A stretch of DNA of 64,000 nucleotides from Amycolatopsis iheyensis (GCF_024703995.1 NZ_JAMXQV010000008.1:186001-250000); one strand, 5' to 3'; positions 15,963 to 24,203 are shown, numbered from the stretch's first letter. Translations and numbers: made by a program. The notes: generated by a model from the sequence alone, not told the origin.

Positions 15963-16820
15963 TCAGTCGAGGACGGCGAGCTCCAGCTCCCGCAGCCGCT
16001 CCGGGTCGGCGATGACCTCGATGCCCGCGATCCGGTCGCCGTCCACGCGGAACGCCAGGACGACCGCCAGCCGCCCTTCGCGCACCATGAGCAGGCCGGG
16101 CGTGCCGTCGACCAGGGCCAGTTCGCTGGCGCGGGCCCGTTCGGAGGCCAGCACCGCACCCTTCCGCACGCTCTCGACGCCGCGAAGCACGATCGGCGCC
16201 GGGCTCGGCCCGACGAAGCGGTCGGCGTGCAGCACCACGTCCGGGTCGAGCAGGGCGAGCAGCGCTTCGAAGTCCCCGCCGCGCGACGCGGCCAGGAACG
16301 CTTCGACGACTTTCCGCCGCCGGGGCAGATCGGCGTCCGCGGCGGCGCCGCCCTTGACCCGGCGCCGGGCACGGCTCGCGAGCTGCCGGGTGGCGGCCGG
16401 GGTCTTGTCGATCATCGGCGCGATGTCGTCGAACGGCACGGCGAACATGTCGTGCAGCACGAACGCGACCCGCTCGGCCGGCCCCAGCGAGTCGAGCACC
16501 ACCAGCAGCGCCAGCCCGACCGAGTCGGCCAGCTCCGCCTCCTGCGCGGGGTCCCGGCGATCCTCACCCGGCTCGGGCTGCGCTTCGAGGGGCTCCTCAC
16601 GCTGGTTGCGGCGCGTGCGAAGCAGCGAAAGGCACACTCGCGCGACAACGGTCGTCAGCCACGCTCCGACGTTCTCGACGTCGGCGGTGTCGGCGCGGTC
16701 GAACCGCAGCCACGCCTCCTGGAGGGCGTCGTCCGCCTCGCTCGCGGACCCGAGCATCCGGTACGCGACCGCGCGCAGCCGCGGCCGCTCCTGTTCGAAC
16801 TGCCCGGTCCGCGTGTCCAC
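15963..16820 (-). CDS. ECF41-type RNA polymerase sigma factor (SigJ-like)
   Basis: A 285-residue sigma factor. Region 2 (AVAYRMLGSASEADDALQEAWLRF) and region 4 (FAVPFDDIAPMIDKTPAATRQLASRARRR) are followed by a SnoaL-like extension of about 110 residues ending with DPERL. This extension defines the ECF41 group, where it replaces a separate anti-sigma factor. The GTG at 16820 is used, with AGAGGA upstream; longer frames only add unlikely residues. A TGTCACA-N16-CGTC-like promoter precedes it. It converges on the FhuF-like gene with a 5-nt gap. Confidence 0.88.
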   Translation of the reverse strand: MDTRTGQFEQERPRLRAVAYRMLGSASEADDALQEAWLRFDRADTADVENVGAWLTTVVARVCLSLLRTRRNQREEPLEAQPEPGEDRRDPAQEAELADSVGLALLVVLDSLGPAERVAFVLHDMFAVPFDDIAPMIDKTPAATRQLASRARRRVKGGAAADADLPRRRKVVEAFLAASRGGDFEALLALLDPDVVLHADRFVGPSPAPIVLRGVESVRKGAVLASERARASELALVDGTPGLLMVREGRLAVVLAFRVDGDRIAGIEVIADPERLRELELAVLD

Positions 16821-16858
16821 CGTGTCCCGTTCCTCTCCGTGCCTGGGTTCGTGCAGTA

Positions 16859-16885
16859 GACCCCGCGGCGGCCGGCGATGTGACT
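16859..16885 (-). promoter_or_regulatory. Putative ECF41-type promoter of the sigma factor gene
   Basis: On the minus strand AGTCACA (16879-16885) and GGTC (16859-16862) are separated by 16 nt. They resemble the published ECF41 promoter TGTCACA-N16-CGTC with one mismatch in each element. It lies about 40 nt before the GTG start, which suggests autoregulation. Confidence 0.4.
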
Positions 16886-16910
16886 CGAACCCGCCAACCC
16901 GCGAGTGATC

Positions 16911-17018
16911 TCGGTCATCCCGGCGCGGCGGCCACGGCGCGGTGCAGGGCTTCGGCCAGCAACGCCGCCGGCTCGGCGAGCGGGCCCGGCAGCCGCGCAC
17001 ACTCACCACCCGCACCCC
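16911..17018 (-). pseudogene. Tandem duplicate of the 3' end of the LysR gene
   Basis: 16911-16997 repeats 17019-17105 at a 108-nt offset with about nine mismatches in 87 nt, and a further matching stretch follows after a deletion of roughly 33 nt. Translated in register it gives PLAEPAALLAEALHRAVAAAPG and a TGA at the same relative place as the gene. It has no start, so it is a relic. Confidence 0.75.
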
Positions 17019-17022
17019 TCGG

Positions 17023-17949
17023 TCACCCCGGCGCGACAGCCACGACCCGGTGGAGAGCTTCCGCCAGCAACGCCGCCGGCTCGGCGAGCGGCCCCGGCAG
17101 CCGCGCCAGGACCACGCGACGGCGTTCCGACGGCCCGCCGCGGACGCTCACCACCCGCACACCGGGTGGCACGGCGTCGGCGAGCGACGCCGGCAGCGTC
17201 GTCAACCCGCACCCGGCGGCGACCAGGCTCAGCTTCGCGAGCCAGTCGCGAGCGGTGTGGGCGATCTCGGGCCGCTCGTCCAGCCCCGGCCAGACACCCA
17301 TCAGGTTGTCCTCCCCCGCCGACGGCCCGGCGATCCACCGCTGGCCCCTCAGCTCGGCGACGTCGACCGCGTCGGCCCCGGCCAGCGGGTGCCCGGCGGG
17401 CACCGCGAGACAGAGGCTGCGCTCGGCCAGCGTCCGCAGCCGCAGCGCCGGCGTCTCGGCGTCCGGCGGCCGGAACGGCGGGACCGAGCCGAGCACGGCC
17501 AGGTCGACCGTGCCCGCCCGCAGCGCCCGGACGAGGACCGGCGTCGTGCCCTCCCGCGTGACGACGGTGATCGCGGGATGCGTGCGCCGCAGCTCGGCGA
17601 CGGCGCGGGGCACCAGCACGGCGCCGGCGCTCGGGTACCAGCCCAGCCGCACCGTCCCGGCGTCGGCGGGCAGCCCGGCGAGCTCGCGCCCGGCGGCGTC
17701 GATCTCGTCGAGCACCGCGATCGCCCGCCTCAGCACGACGTTCCCGGCCGCGGTGAGCCGCACCCCGTCCGGCCGCCGCTCGAGCACCCGCGTCCGCGCC
17801 ACCCGCTCGAGCGAGGCGATCTGCCGCGACACCGCGGACTGCGTGTAGCCCAGTGCCGCCGCGGCCGCCGTGAGCGTGCCGCGCTCGGCCACCTCGCGGA
17901 ACACGCGCAGGGCCACGAGGGAGACGTCACCGAAGTCCATGACGTTCAC
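17023..17949 (-). CDS. LysR-family transcriptional regulator
   Basis: A 308-residue LysR protein. The N-terminal winged helix reads RGTLTAAAAALGYTQSAVSRQIASLE (about residues 26-51), and the periplasmic-binding-like effector domain follows. The start may be GTG at 17949 or ATG at 17940; no clear ribosome binding site exists, so the transcript may be leaderless. It is divergent from an SDR gene 61 nt away, the normal layout for a LysR activator and its target. A small inverted repeat CACGC-N7-GCGTG at 17947-17963 lies between them. Its last 28 codons are duplicated downstream. Confidence 0.88.
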   Translation of the reverse strand: MNVMDFGDVSLVALRVFREVAERGTLTAAAAALGYTQSAVSRQIASLERVARTRVLERRPDGVRLTAAGNVVLRRAIAVLDEIDAAGRELAGLPADAGTVRLGWYPSAGAVLVPRAVAELRRTHPAITVVTREGTTPVLVRALRAGTVDLAVLGSVPPFRPPDAETPALRLRTLAERSLCLAVPAGHPLAGADAVDVAELRGQRWIAGPSAGEDNLMGVWPGLDERPEIAHTARDWLAKLSLVAAGCGLTTLPASLADAVPPGVRVVSVRGGPSERRRVVLARLPGPLAEPAALLAEALHRVVAVAPG

Positions 17950-18010
17950 GCATACCAGGCGTGCCGCATTCTCGCTGGGCGCATGGCCGGGGTCGGCCTA
18001 GCGTGAAGGC

Positions 18011-18871
18011 ATGACACGCACCGCTGTGGTGACCGGGGCCAACCAGGGCCTCGGCTTCGCCCTCGCCCAAGGCCTCGCCACGCGCCTGGCCGCCGAAGAC
18101 CTCGTCCTGCTCACCGGCCGCGACGCCGGGCGGGTGGCGGCCGCCGCCGAGCGCGTCGCCGCCGACCCGGCCACCCGCGGCCGCGTCGAAGGCCGCGTGC
18201 TCGACGTCTCCGACGCCGCCGCCGTCCGGCAGTTCGCCGACGACCTCGGCCCGGTGGACATCGTGCTCTCCAACGCGATCGGCCCGCTCGAGCCCGGCCG
18301 TTCGCAGGTCGAGCAGGCCGACGTCTTCCTCGACGTCGCGAACGGCGGCACCCACGCGGTGCTCCGGTCGTTCGGCCCGCACCTGAAGCCGGGCGGACGG
18401 CTGGTCGTCGTCGCCAGCTCGCTGGGGACGCTCGGCCACCTGCCCGAGGCACTGCGCCCGCGGTTCGATGGCGTCCCGCTCGACGACGTCGAGCAGGCTG
18501 TCGCCGACTGGCGCTCGGCGATCCACGACGGCACCGCCGCCGACCGGGGCTGGCCGGAGTGGATCAACGTGCCGTCCAAGGTGGCGCAGGTCGCCGCCGT
18601 GCGCGCGGTGGCGGCCGAGCGCCGGGACCGGGACCTCGCCGACGGCACGCTGGTCGCCGCCGTCTGCCCCGGCCTGGTCGACACCCGGGCGTCGCGTCCC
18701 TGGTTCACCGACTTCAGCCACGCCCAGTCGCCGGAGCGCGCCGCGAAGGCGGTGCTGGACCTGGTCTTCGCGGACCTCGACCCGGCGACCTACGGCGAGC
18801 TGGTCCGGTTCGGCCGGGTCGTGCCGTGGTCCAGTGGCAGCCCGACCCGCCACGAGGCGCTGATCAACTAG
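18011..18871 (+). CDS. SDR-family oxidoreductase, catalytic Tyr apparently replaced
   Basis: A 286-residue protein resembling carbonyl reductases. It has the cofactor motif TGANQGLG (8-15) and the usual alpha/beta fold. The NNAG motif is changed to SNAI. In the active-site segment WINVPSKVAQVA the residue four before Lys190 is Asn186 instead of the catalytic Tyr. It may therefore be a weak or non-catalytic SDR, or use another residue. It is divergent from the LysR gene and probably under its control. Confidence 0.78.
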   Translation: MTRTAVVTGANQGLGFALAQGLATRLAAEDLVLLTGRDAGRVAAAAERVAADPATRGRVEGRVLDVSDAAAVRQFADDLGPVDIVLSNAIGPLEPGRSQVEQADVFLDVANGGTHAVLRSFGPHLKPGGRLVVVASSLGTLGHLPEALRPRFDGVPLDDVEQAVADWRSAIHDGTAADRGWPEWINVPSKVAQVAAVRAVAAERRDRDLADGTLVAAVCPGLVDTRASRPWFTDFSHAQSPERAAKAVLDLVFADLDPATYGELVRFGRVVPWSSGSPTRHEALIN

Positions 18872-18903
18872 CTGCGGTTTCCGGGGAGTCGAGGCTGCGG
18901 CTT

Positions 18904-18948
18904 TCGCTCGTGACGGCCTCGCTCGTGACGACCTCGCTTGTGACGGCT
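18904..18948. repeat. Three tandem 15-bp repeats
   Basis: TCGCTCGTGACGGCC is repeated three times with one or two changes per copy (18904-18918, 18919-18933, 18934-18948) in the short gap between the convergent SDR and VOC genes. The last copy touches the VOC stop codon. Its function is unknown; it may be slippage. Confidence 0.6.
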
Positions 18949-19385
18949 CAGAGCACGCAGAACTCGTTGCCCTCCGGATCGGCCATCAGGATGTGGTCCG
19001 GGCGGCCGTCGAGCTCGTACTCGCGCAGCACCGCCGCGCCCGCCGCGGTGAGCCGGGCGACCGCTTCGACCACCCGCTCCCAGCGTGTCTCCCACGGGAC
19101 CTCGCGGCCGCCGCCGGCCTGGACGTCCAGGTGGAGGCGGTTCTTCACGACCTTGTCCTCGGGCACCTTGAGAAAGCTCAGGTTCGGCAGCACGCCCTCC
19201 GGATCGCTGAGGTAGGCGCCGTCGTCCCATTCCGACTCGGGCACGCCGTGCTGCGTGAACCAGGTTTCCCAGCTGGCGAAGCCCGCGGGCGGCGGCCGCT
19301 CGATGTAGCCGAGGGCCACCGCCCAGAACCTTGCCAGCGCGCGAGGACCCGCGCAGTCGATCGTCAGGCTCCAGCGCACTGTCAC
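18948..19385 (-). CDS. VOC-family (glyoxalase-like) protein
   Basis: A 145-residue vicinal-oxygen-chelate fold protein of the small stand-alone type. It opens with SLTIDCAGPRALARFWAVALGY and ends with DPEGNEFCVL, both classic for this group. The histidine in NRLHLDV and the glutamate in EGNEF are plausible metal ligands. The function may be isomerase, dioxygenase or binding protein. The GTG start overlaps the stop of the upstream hydrolase (GTGA), so they are translated together. Confidence 0.78.
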   Translation of the reverse strand: MTVRWSLTIDCAGPRALARFWAVALGYIERPPPAGFASWETWFTQHGVPESEWDDGAYLSDPEGVLPNLSFLKVPEDKVVKNRLHLDVQAGGGREVPWETRWERVVEAVARLTAAGAAVLREYELDGRPDHILMADPEGNEFCVL

Positions 19386-20680
19386 GGACGAAGCGTAGCC
19401 GCGAGAAGCGCCACTGCGCCCTTCGCGACGGCGATTCCTCGGGCCGCGACGTGGTTCTCGTTCAGCGCTGCCGCGGGGTCGGAGACCATGACGCTGGTGA
19501 CCAGCGACCGGCCGTCCGCGGTGCGGGCCAGGTAGTTCAAGGTCAGCACACCGGGTTCACTGCCGCCCTTGAACCAGACCTGCGGGTACTTCGCCGGGTC
19601 CAGCTTCAGCCCGCCGTCGTTGATGGACAGCGCGTGCGCGATCTCCGGCTGGTTCTCCTTCGCCAGCCCGGAAAAGGCCCGGCAGATGTCGTCCGGCGAA
19701 CCGAACCACTCGATGTCGTCGATCTTCTCCGGCGCCTGCCAGCCGGCGAGCCCGGTGAGCGGGAGCCGTTCGAGCCCGGCGACCGCCGCGGGACGCGCCC
19801 AGCGGGGCAGGGCCAGGTAGGCGTCCGCGCGGGCCGGGTACTGCGTGGCCTTGAGCTGGAACATCGCCTTGGTCGTCAGGAACGGGATGCTCGCCGACGG
19901 CCGCTGGTTGCCGAACGCGGTGAGCTGCCGCTGCACGGCGTCGCGCCCGAGCCGGTGGATCAGGTGGTCGGTCGCCGTGTTGTCGCTGATCGAGATCATC
20001 TTGTCGGCGTAGGTGGACAACGGGAGCCGGGTGCCGGCCGGCTGGTTCTGCAGGTCGCCGGAGGGCAGGCTCTTCCAGTCGTCGCGGATCGCCAGCTGCT
20101 CGGTCCAGGACGCCTTGTGCTCGGCGACCGCCTTGCCGAGCGCGCCCAGCACGTAGAGCTTGAACGCCGAGCCCAGCGGCCGCTGCACGTCTTCGCGCAC
20201 GCCGTGCACGACACGGCAGCGCCCGTCGGGCAGGATCTCCGACGCGCCGAACGACACGCGGGCGCCGAGGGCCGCGAGCTGCGTGTCGAGCTCCGGCCAC
20301 GACGTGGGCACCGGGTCGTCGGGGGACGCCTTGATCCCGTCGAGCAGCCCGGCCTGGTCCACGTGCACGTCCAGCAGGTAGTCGTCGGCCGGGCCGTGCA
20401 CCGCCGCCTCGACGTGGTCCGGCGCCTCGGTGACGACCCGCTTCAGCTGGAGCGGCCCGAGGTTCGTGAGCGCGGCGTTGACGCCCGGCGTGCCGCCCAC
20501 CGCGGTCAGCAGGACCGCGGCGACGTGCTCGCGCACCTCGGCATCGGACACCGGCACCCGCCCGGTCGCGTCGACCACCCACTCGAGCTGTTGTGTCGCC
20601 GTGGGCACTTCGGCGGCCTCCGCGGCCGGCGCCACCAGTGGCGCCAGGACCGCGAGCACGCCCGCCATCGCCGTTCTCAT
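19382..20680 (-). CDS. Secreted beta-lactamase-like serine hydrolase
   Basis: A 432-residue exported protein. The signal peptide ends near AEAAEV. A cystatin/NTF2-like N-terminal part of about 130 residues precedes a class A beta-lactamase-type domain. The three penicillin-binding motifs are Ser171-x-x-Lys174 (SAFK), Ser232-Asp-Asn (SDN) and Lys371-Gly-Gly (KGG in place of KTG). The usual Glu166-type residue is not evident, so true beta-lactamase activity is uncertain; a DD-peptidase or esterase role is equally possible. ATG 20680 is chosen because GGGGGAAC lies directly before it. Confidence 0.8.
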   Translation of the reverse strand: MRTAMAGVLAVLAPLVAPAAEAAEVPTATQQLEWVVDATGRVPVSDAEVREHVAAVLLTAVGGTPGVNAALTNLGPLQLKRVVTEAPDHVEAAVHGPADDYLLDVHVDQAGLLDGIKASPDDPVPTSWPELDTQLAALGARVSFGASEILPDGRCRVVHGVREDVQRPLGSAFKLYVLGALGKAVAEHKASWTEQLAIRDDWKSLPSGDLQNQPAGTRLPLSTYADKMISISDNTATDHLIHRLGRDAVQRQLTAFGNQRPSASIPFLTTKAMFQLKATQYPARADAYLALPRWARPAAVAGLERLPLTGLAGWQAPEKIDDIEWFGSPDDICRAFSGLAKENQPEIAHALSINDGGLKLDPAKYPQVWFKGGSEPGVLTLNYLARTADGRSLVTSVMVSDPAAALNENHVAARGIAVAKGAVALLAATLRP

Positions 20681-20726
20681 CGTTCCCCCTGTGCGTGTTC
20701 CCATGGTTCCCCCTTGGATCGCCCTA

Positions 20727-21416
20727 CTACTGTTCGGACGGCTTGATCCAGAGCCCGGCCACCTGCCCGTTTTCGCGGTAGGTCACCAGGACGGTCCGCT
20801 CCCCGGCCTCGAAGGCCAGCGGCATGTGGACGACGGTGTACTCGTCCGTGGACCGCGCGTACCCCGCTCCCATCCGCTCGTACCGGCCGACCGATCCGGC
20901 CACCTGGCTCCAGGCCAGCCGCAGCTCGTCCTCGCCGACCGCTTGGCTCATGCGGTCGTCGAAGGTCCGGCGCACCTCGGGCCAGTTGCAGCCGACGAGC
21001 TCCGCCACGAGCTCCTCGGCGCGCTGGACCGCGTCGGGCAGCTTCAGCTCCGCCATGGACTCCCCCGTCGCCGGATCGACCGGCCGGCCGAACCGCTGGA
21101 AAGCGGCCTGCCGGCTGGTACCCAGCAGGTCGCCGATCTCCTGCCAGGTGTGCCCGGCCTCCCTGGCCGTTTCCACGGTTTCCCGCAGCTTCGCCTCGGC
21201 ATCGCGCACTTTCCGCAACGCCTCGCCGACTTCGGTCAGCGGTCCGTGTTTCGGCACGCTGTCAACAATGTATTGACGACTCGGGAATGTCAAGTCCATC
21301 TTGACGCTGTCCCGTTGTCGCCGGGCGGCACTCCGGCAGGTGGCGTCGCAGTACTGGCGGTTTCGCCCTGCTCCGCGGCGAGGTGGCAGCGGCTTGCCAC
21401 ACGCGGCACATTTCAT
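20727..21416 (-). CDS. Zinc-ribbon/HTH protein with DUF3887-like domain
   Basis: A 229-residue protein with three visible parts. An N-terminal zinc ribbon is C3-xx-C6 and C23-xxx-C27. A helix-turn-helix HTWQEIGDLLGTSRQAAFQRFG lies near residues 90-111. The C-terminal 100 residues resemble DUF3887, usually found in exported or stand-alone proteins. The combination suggests a DNA-binding sensor, but no effector is known. ATG 21416 has AAGG just upstream. It is divergent from metY with 119 nt between them. Confidence 0.6.
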   Translation of the reverse strand: MKCAACGKPLPPRRGAGRNRQYCDATCRSAARRQRDSVKMDLTFPSRQYIVDSVPKHGPLTEVGEALRKVRDAEAKLRETVETAREAGHTWQEIGDLLGTSRQAAFQRFGRPVDPATGESMAELKLPDAVQRAEELVAELVGCNWPEVRRTFDDRMSQAVGEDELRLAWSQVAGSVGRYERMGAGYARSTDEYTVVHMPLAFEAGERTVLVTYRENGQVAGLWIKPSEQ

Positions 21417-21470
21417 ACCTTCGAGTGTACCGCACGGAATTCCATTGCGTGCTACGCTCGGCAGCACGAA

Positions 21471-21539
21471 ATGACCTCGCCCACCCTCCGGGAGGCGTGG
21501 CCACCCGGAGGGGAGGACGGTTACGGTGAGAACCGATGA
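21471..21539 (+). CDS. 22-codon leader ORF overlapping metY
   Basis: ATG at 21471 opens a 22-residue frame (MTSPTLREAW, then PPGGEDGYGENR) whose TGA overlaps the metY ATG as ATGA. A 9-bp hairpin (21484-21492/21504-21512) lies inside it, and its 3' arm contains GGAGGGGAGG. A second small stem, CGGTT/AACCG (21519-21523/21531-21535), abuts the metY start. This looks like a translational-coupling leader; it is not rich in Met or Cys codons. Confidence 0.5.
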   Translation: MTSPTLREAWPPGGEDGYGENR

Positions 21540-22822
21540 GTGAACGCAGCTGGGGCTTCCGCACCCGCGCACTGCACGCGGGCGGCACCCCCGACCCGGC
21601 CACCGGCGCGCGGGCCGTGCCGATCTACCAGACCACGAGCTTCGTCTTCGAAGACGCGGCCGACGCGGCGAACCTGTTCGCCCTGCAGAAGTACGGCAAC
21701 ATCTACAGCCGGATCGGCAACCCGACCGTGGCCGCGTTCGAGGAGCGGATCGCCAGCCTCGAAGGCGCCATCGGCGGGGTCGCCACGGCGAGCGGGCAGG
21801 CCGCGGAGTTCCTCACCTTCAGCGCGCTCGCGGAGGCGGGCGACCACATCGTCTCGGCGAGCGGGCTCTACGGCGGCACGGTCACCCAGCTCACCGGCAC
21901 GCTGCGGCGGTTCGGCGTGGAGACCACGTTCGTCAGCGGCGGCATCGACGACTACGCGGCGGCGGTGACCGACCGGACCCGCCTGATCTACACGGAGGTC
22001 ATCGGCAACCCGGGTGGTGGCATCGCCGACATCGCGGCGCTGGCGGACCTGGCGCACGCCCACGACATCCCGCTGGTGGTCGACGCGACGCTGGCGACGC
22101 CTTACCTGTGCCGGCCCATCGAACACGGCGCCGACATCGTGCTGCATTCGGCGACGAAGTTCCTCGGCGGCCACGGGACGACGCTCGGCGGGATCGTCGT
22201 CGAGTCCGGGAAGTTCGACTGGGGCAACGGGAAGTTCCCGCGGATGACCGAAATCGTCGAAAGCTACGGCGGCCTGCGGTACTGGGAGAACTTCGGCGAG
22301 TACGCGTTCTGCACGCGGCTGCGCTCCGAACAGCTGCGGGACATCGGCGCGGTCCTCTCGCCCCACTCGGCTTTCCTGCTGCTGCAAGGGGTCGAGACGC
22401 TCCCGCAACGGATGGACGCGCACGTGGCGAACGCGCGCGCGGTCGCCGAGTACCTCGACGCCGATCCGCGCGTCGCGTGGGTGTCGTACGCCGGCCTGCC
22501 TTCGCACCCGCACCACGACCTGGCGGCGAAGTACCTGCCCGCCGGACCGGGTGCGGTGTTCTCGTTCGGCATCGACGGCGGCCGGGCCGCGGGCGAGAAG
22601 TTCGTCGAATCGGTGGAGCTGCTGTCACACCTGGCGAACGTCGGCGACGCGCGGACGCTCGTGATCCACCCGGGCTCGACCACGCACGCGCAGCTGTCGG
22701 AGGAGCAGCTGGCCGCGGCGGGGGTCGGCCCCGACCTGATCCGGCTGTCGATCGGCTTGGAAGACGTCGAGGACATCCTCTGGGACCTCGACCAGGCGCT
22801 CGGGAAGGCGGTGGCCGGATGA
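21536..22822 (+). CDS. metY: O-acetylhomoserine sulfhydrylase
   Basis: A 428-residue PLP enzyme of the Cys/Met metabolism family. It converts O-acetyl-L-homoserine and sulfide (or methanethiol) to homocysteine (or methionine). The Schiff-base Lys208 lies in SATKFLGGHG; YSRIGNPTVAAFEERIA and the C-terminal LIRLSIGLEDVEDI are family signatures. The length matches metY better than the shorter metB/metC. metX is not in the window. The next gene overlaps by 4 nt. Confidence 0.93.
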   Translation: MSERSWGFRTRALHAGGTPDPATGARAVPIYQTTSFVFEDAADAANLFALQKYGNIYSRIGNPTVAAFEERIASLEGAIGGVATASGQAAEFLTFSALAEAGDHIVSASGLYGGTVTQLTGTLRRFGVETTFVSGGIDDYAAAVTDRTRLIYTEVIGNPGGGIADIAALADLAHAHDIPLVVDATLATPYLCRPIEHGADIVLHSATKFLGGHGTTLGGIVVESGKFDWGNGKFPRMTEIVESYGGLRYWENFGEYAFCTRLRSEQLRDIGAVLSPHSAFLLLQGVETLPQRMDAHVANARAVAEYLDADPRVAWVSYAGLPSHPHHDLAAKYLPAGPGAVFSFGIDGGRAAGEKFVESVELLSHLANVGDARTLVIHPGSTTHAQLSEEQLAAAGVGPDLIRLSIGLEDVEDILWDLDQALGKAVAG

Positions 22823-23295
22823 CGTACGCGGTCGGAGCCGTCGAACGACGCGCGATCCTGAACCGGGCGAAGTCCGTGACGCTGGTGGGCGCCTCGGCCA
22901 ACCCGGCGCGGCCGAGCTACTTCGTCGCGACCTACCTGCTGTCGTCGACGCGCTACGAAGTCAACTTCGTCAACCCGCGCTTGGACACGCTGTTCGGGAA
23001 GCCGGTGTACGCCTCGCTCAAGGATGTACCGGGTGAACCGGACCTCGTCAGCGTGTTCCGGAAGCACGACGACCTGCCTCAGGTGGCCGAAGAGGTGATC
23101 GACGCCGGCGCCCGGACGCTGTGGCTGCAACTCGGGCTGTGGCACGAGCCGGTGGCGGACCGGGCGCGGGAAGCGGGGCTGGAGGTGGTGATGAACCGGT
23201 GCGTGAAGATCGAGCACGCGCGGTTCGCCGGCGGGCTGCACCTGGCCGGGTTCAACACCGGCGTGATCAGCTCGAGGAGGCAGTCGGCGCCCTAG
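22819..23295 (+). CDS. CoA-binding domain protein (YccU-like)
   Basis: A 158-residue single-domain Rossmann protein of the succinyl-CoA-synthetase-like CoA-binding family. Features are TLVGASANPARPSYFVATYLL near the N-terminus and VNPRLDTLFGKPVYASL. The conserved cysteine-containing stretch VMNRCVKIEHARF near residue 135 is typical of the family. It overlaps the metY stop as ATGA, an association with metY that recurs in actinomycetes. Its biochemical role is not established. Confidence 0.85.
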   Translation: MTYAVGAVERRAILNRAKSVTLVGASANPARPSYFVATYLLSSTRYEVNFVNPRLDTLFGKPVYASLKDVPGEPDLVSVFRKHDDLPQVAEEVIDAGARTLWLQLGLWHEPVADRAREAGLEVVMNRCVKIEHARFAGGLHLAGFNTGVISSRRQSAP

Positions 23296-23330
23296 GGAAG
23301 AGAGCACCGGTTGGCGCTGTTGGCCGGGGT

Positions 23331-24086
23331 ATGACCGAGAAACTGGGCATCACTTTTTCCGGCGGACCGACGGCGCTGCTGGAGCTGGGCGGCGTGCGGC
23401 TGCTGACGGATCCGACGTTCGACGCGCCCGGCGACCATCCGATCGGCGCGCGGACGCTGGTCAAGACCGAGGACTCGGTCCTGACCGAGGAGGCGGTCGG
23501 CGTGGTGGACGCGGTGCTGCTTTCGCACGACCAGCACCCCGACAACCTCGACGACCGGGGCCGCGAGTACCTGAAGACGGTGCCGCTGACGCTGATCACG
23601 CCCAGCGGGGCGGAGCGGCTGGGCGGAACCGCGCGGGGGCTGGCGCCCTGGGCGGAAACGCGGGTCGGACCGCTGACGGTGACCGCGGTCCCGGCACTGC
23701 ACGGCCCGGAGGGCGCCGAGCAGTTCACCGGCGACGTCACGGGCTTCGTGCTCAGCGGCGACGGCGTGCCGACGGTGTACGTCAGCGGCGACAACGCGTC
23801 GGTCGGCTTGGTGCGCGAGATCGCCGCCCGGTTCGAGATCGACGTCGCGGTGCTGTTCGCGGGAGCGGCCCGAACGGTGTTCTTCGACGGCGCGCCGATC
23901 ACGCTGACCAGCGCGAACGCGGTCGAGGCGGCGAAGGTGCTCGGGTCGGCGAAGATCGTCCCGCTGCACTTCCGCGGGTGGAAGCACTTCAGCGAGGGTC
24001 CGGACGACCTGCGCAAGGAGTTCGAGGCCGCCGCCCTGACCGACCGGCTGGTGCTGCTGGAGCCGGGCGAGCACGCGGAGGTCTGA
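23331..24086 (+). CDS. Metallo-beta-lactamase-fold hydrolase, UlaG-like
   Basis: A 251-residue MBL-fold protein. The N-terminal GITFSGGPTALLELGGVRLLTDP and the metal motif SHDQHPDNLD (a variant HxxxHxDxxD with Asn) match the UlaG/YtnP-like branch. Further ligands may be His in VPALHGPEG and the late PLHFRGWKHF. The substitution of the usual final His by Asn-Leu in the first motif is notable and may affect metal binding. It follows the metY operon after 35 nt. The substrate is unknown. Confidence 0.75.
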   Translation: MTEKLGITFSGGPTALLELGGVRLLTDPTFDAPGDHPIGARTLVKTEDSVLTEEAVGVVDAVLLSHDQHPDNLDDRGREYLKTVPLTLITPSGAERLGGTARGLAPWAETRVGPLTVTAVPALHGPEGAEQFTGDVTGFVLSGDGVPTVYVSGDNASVGLVREIAARFEIDVAVLFAGAARTVFFDGAPITLTSANAVEAAKVLGSAKIVPLHFRGWKHFSEGPDDLRKEFEAAALTDRLVLLEPGEHAEV

Positions 24087-24125
24087 CGGCCTTCAGCAGC
24101 AAGGAGGCGGCGGCCGAACACCGCA

Positions 24126-24154
24126 GCGCGCGGCGCCCGAAATGCGCCGCGCGC
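24126..24154 (+). terminator. 11-bp GC hairpin after the metY operon
   Basis: GCGCGCGGCGC pairs perfectly with GCGCCGCGCGC over a 7-nt loop. It is the first of two strong hairpins in the 229-nt gap after the MBL gene. Confidence 0.55.
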
Positions 24155-24203
24155 GAACTGCCTTCGGCGGCCTGAGCACCCGGTCCGCGAGCCGCCGGAA
24201 GGC

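Noticed and set aside
16861..16915. tRNA fragment (GGTTCGAGTC on the minus strand)
   Set aside because: The T-loop-like sequence lacks a proper 5-bp stem, and no D-arm, anticodon arm or acceptor stem can be built around it.
21417..21535. Known SAM riboswitch upstream of metY
   Set aside because: I cannot find the conserved core of SAM-I, SAM-II or SAM-IV types; a coupled leader ORF explains the structure better.
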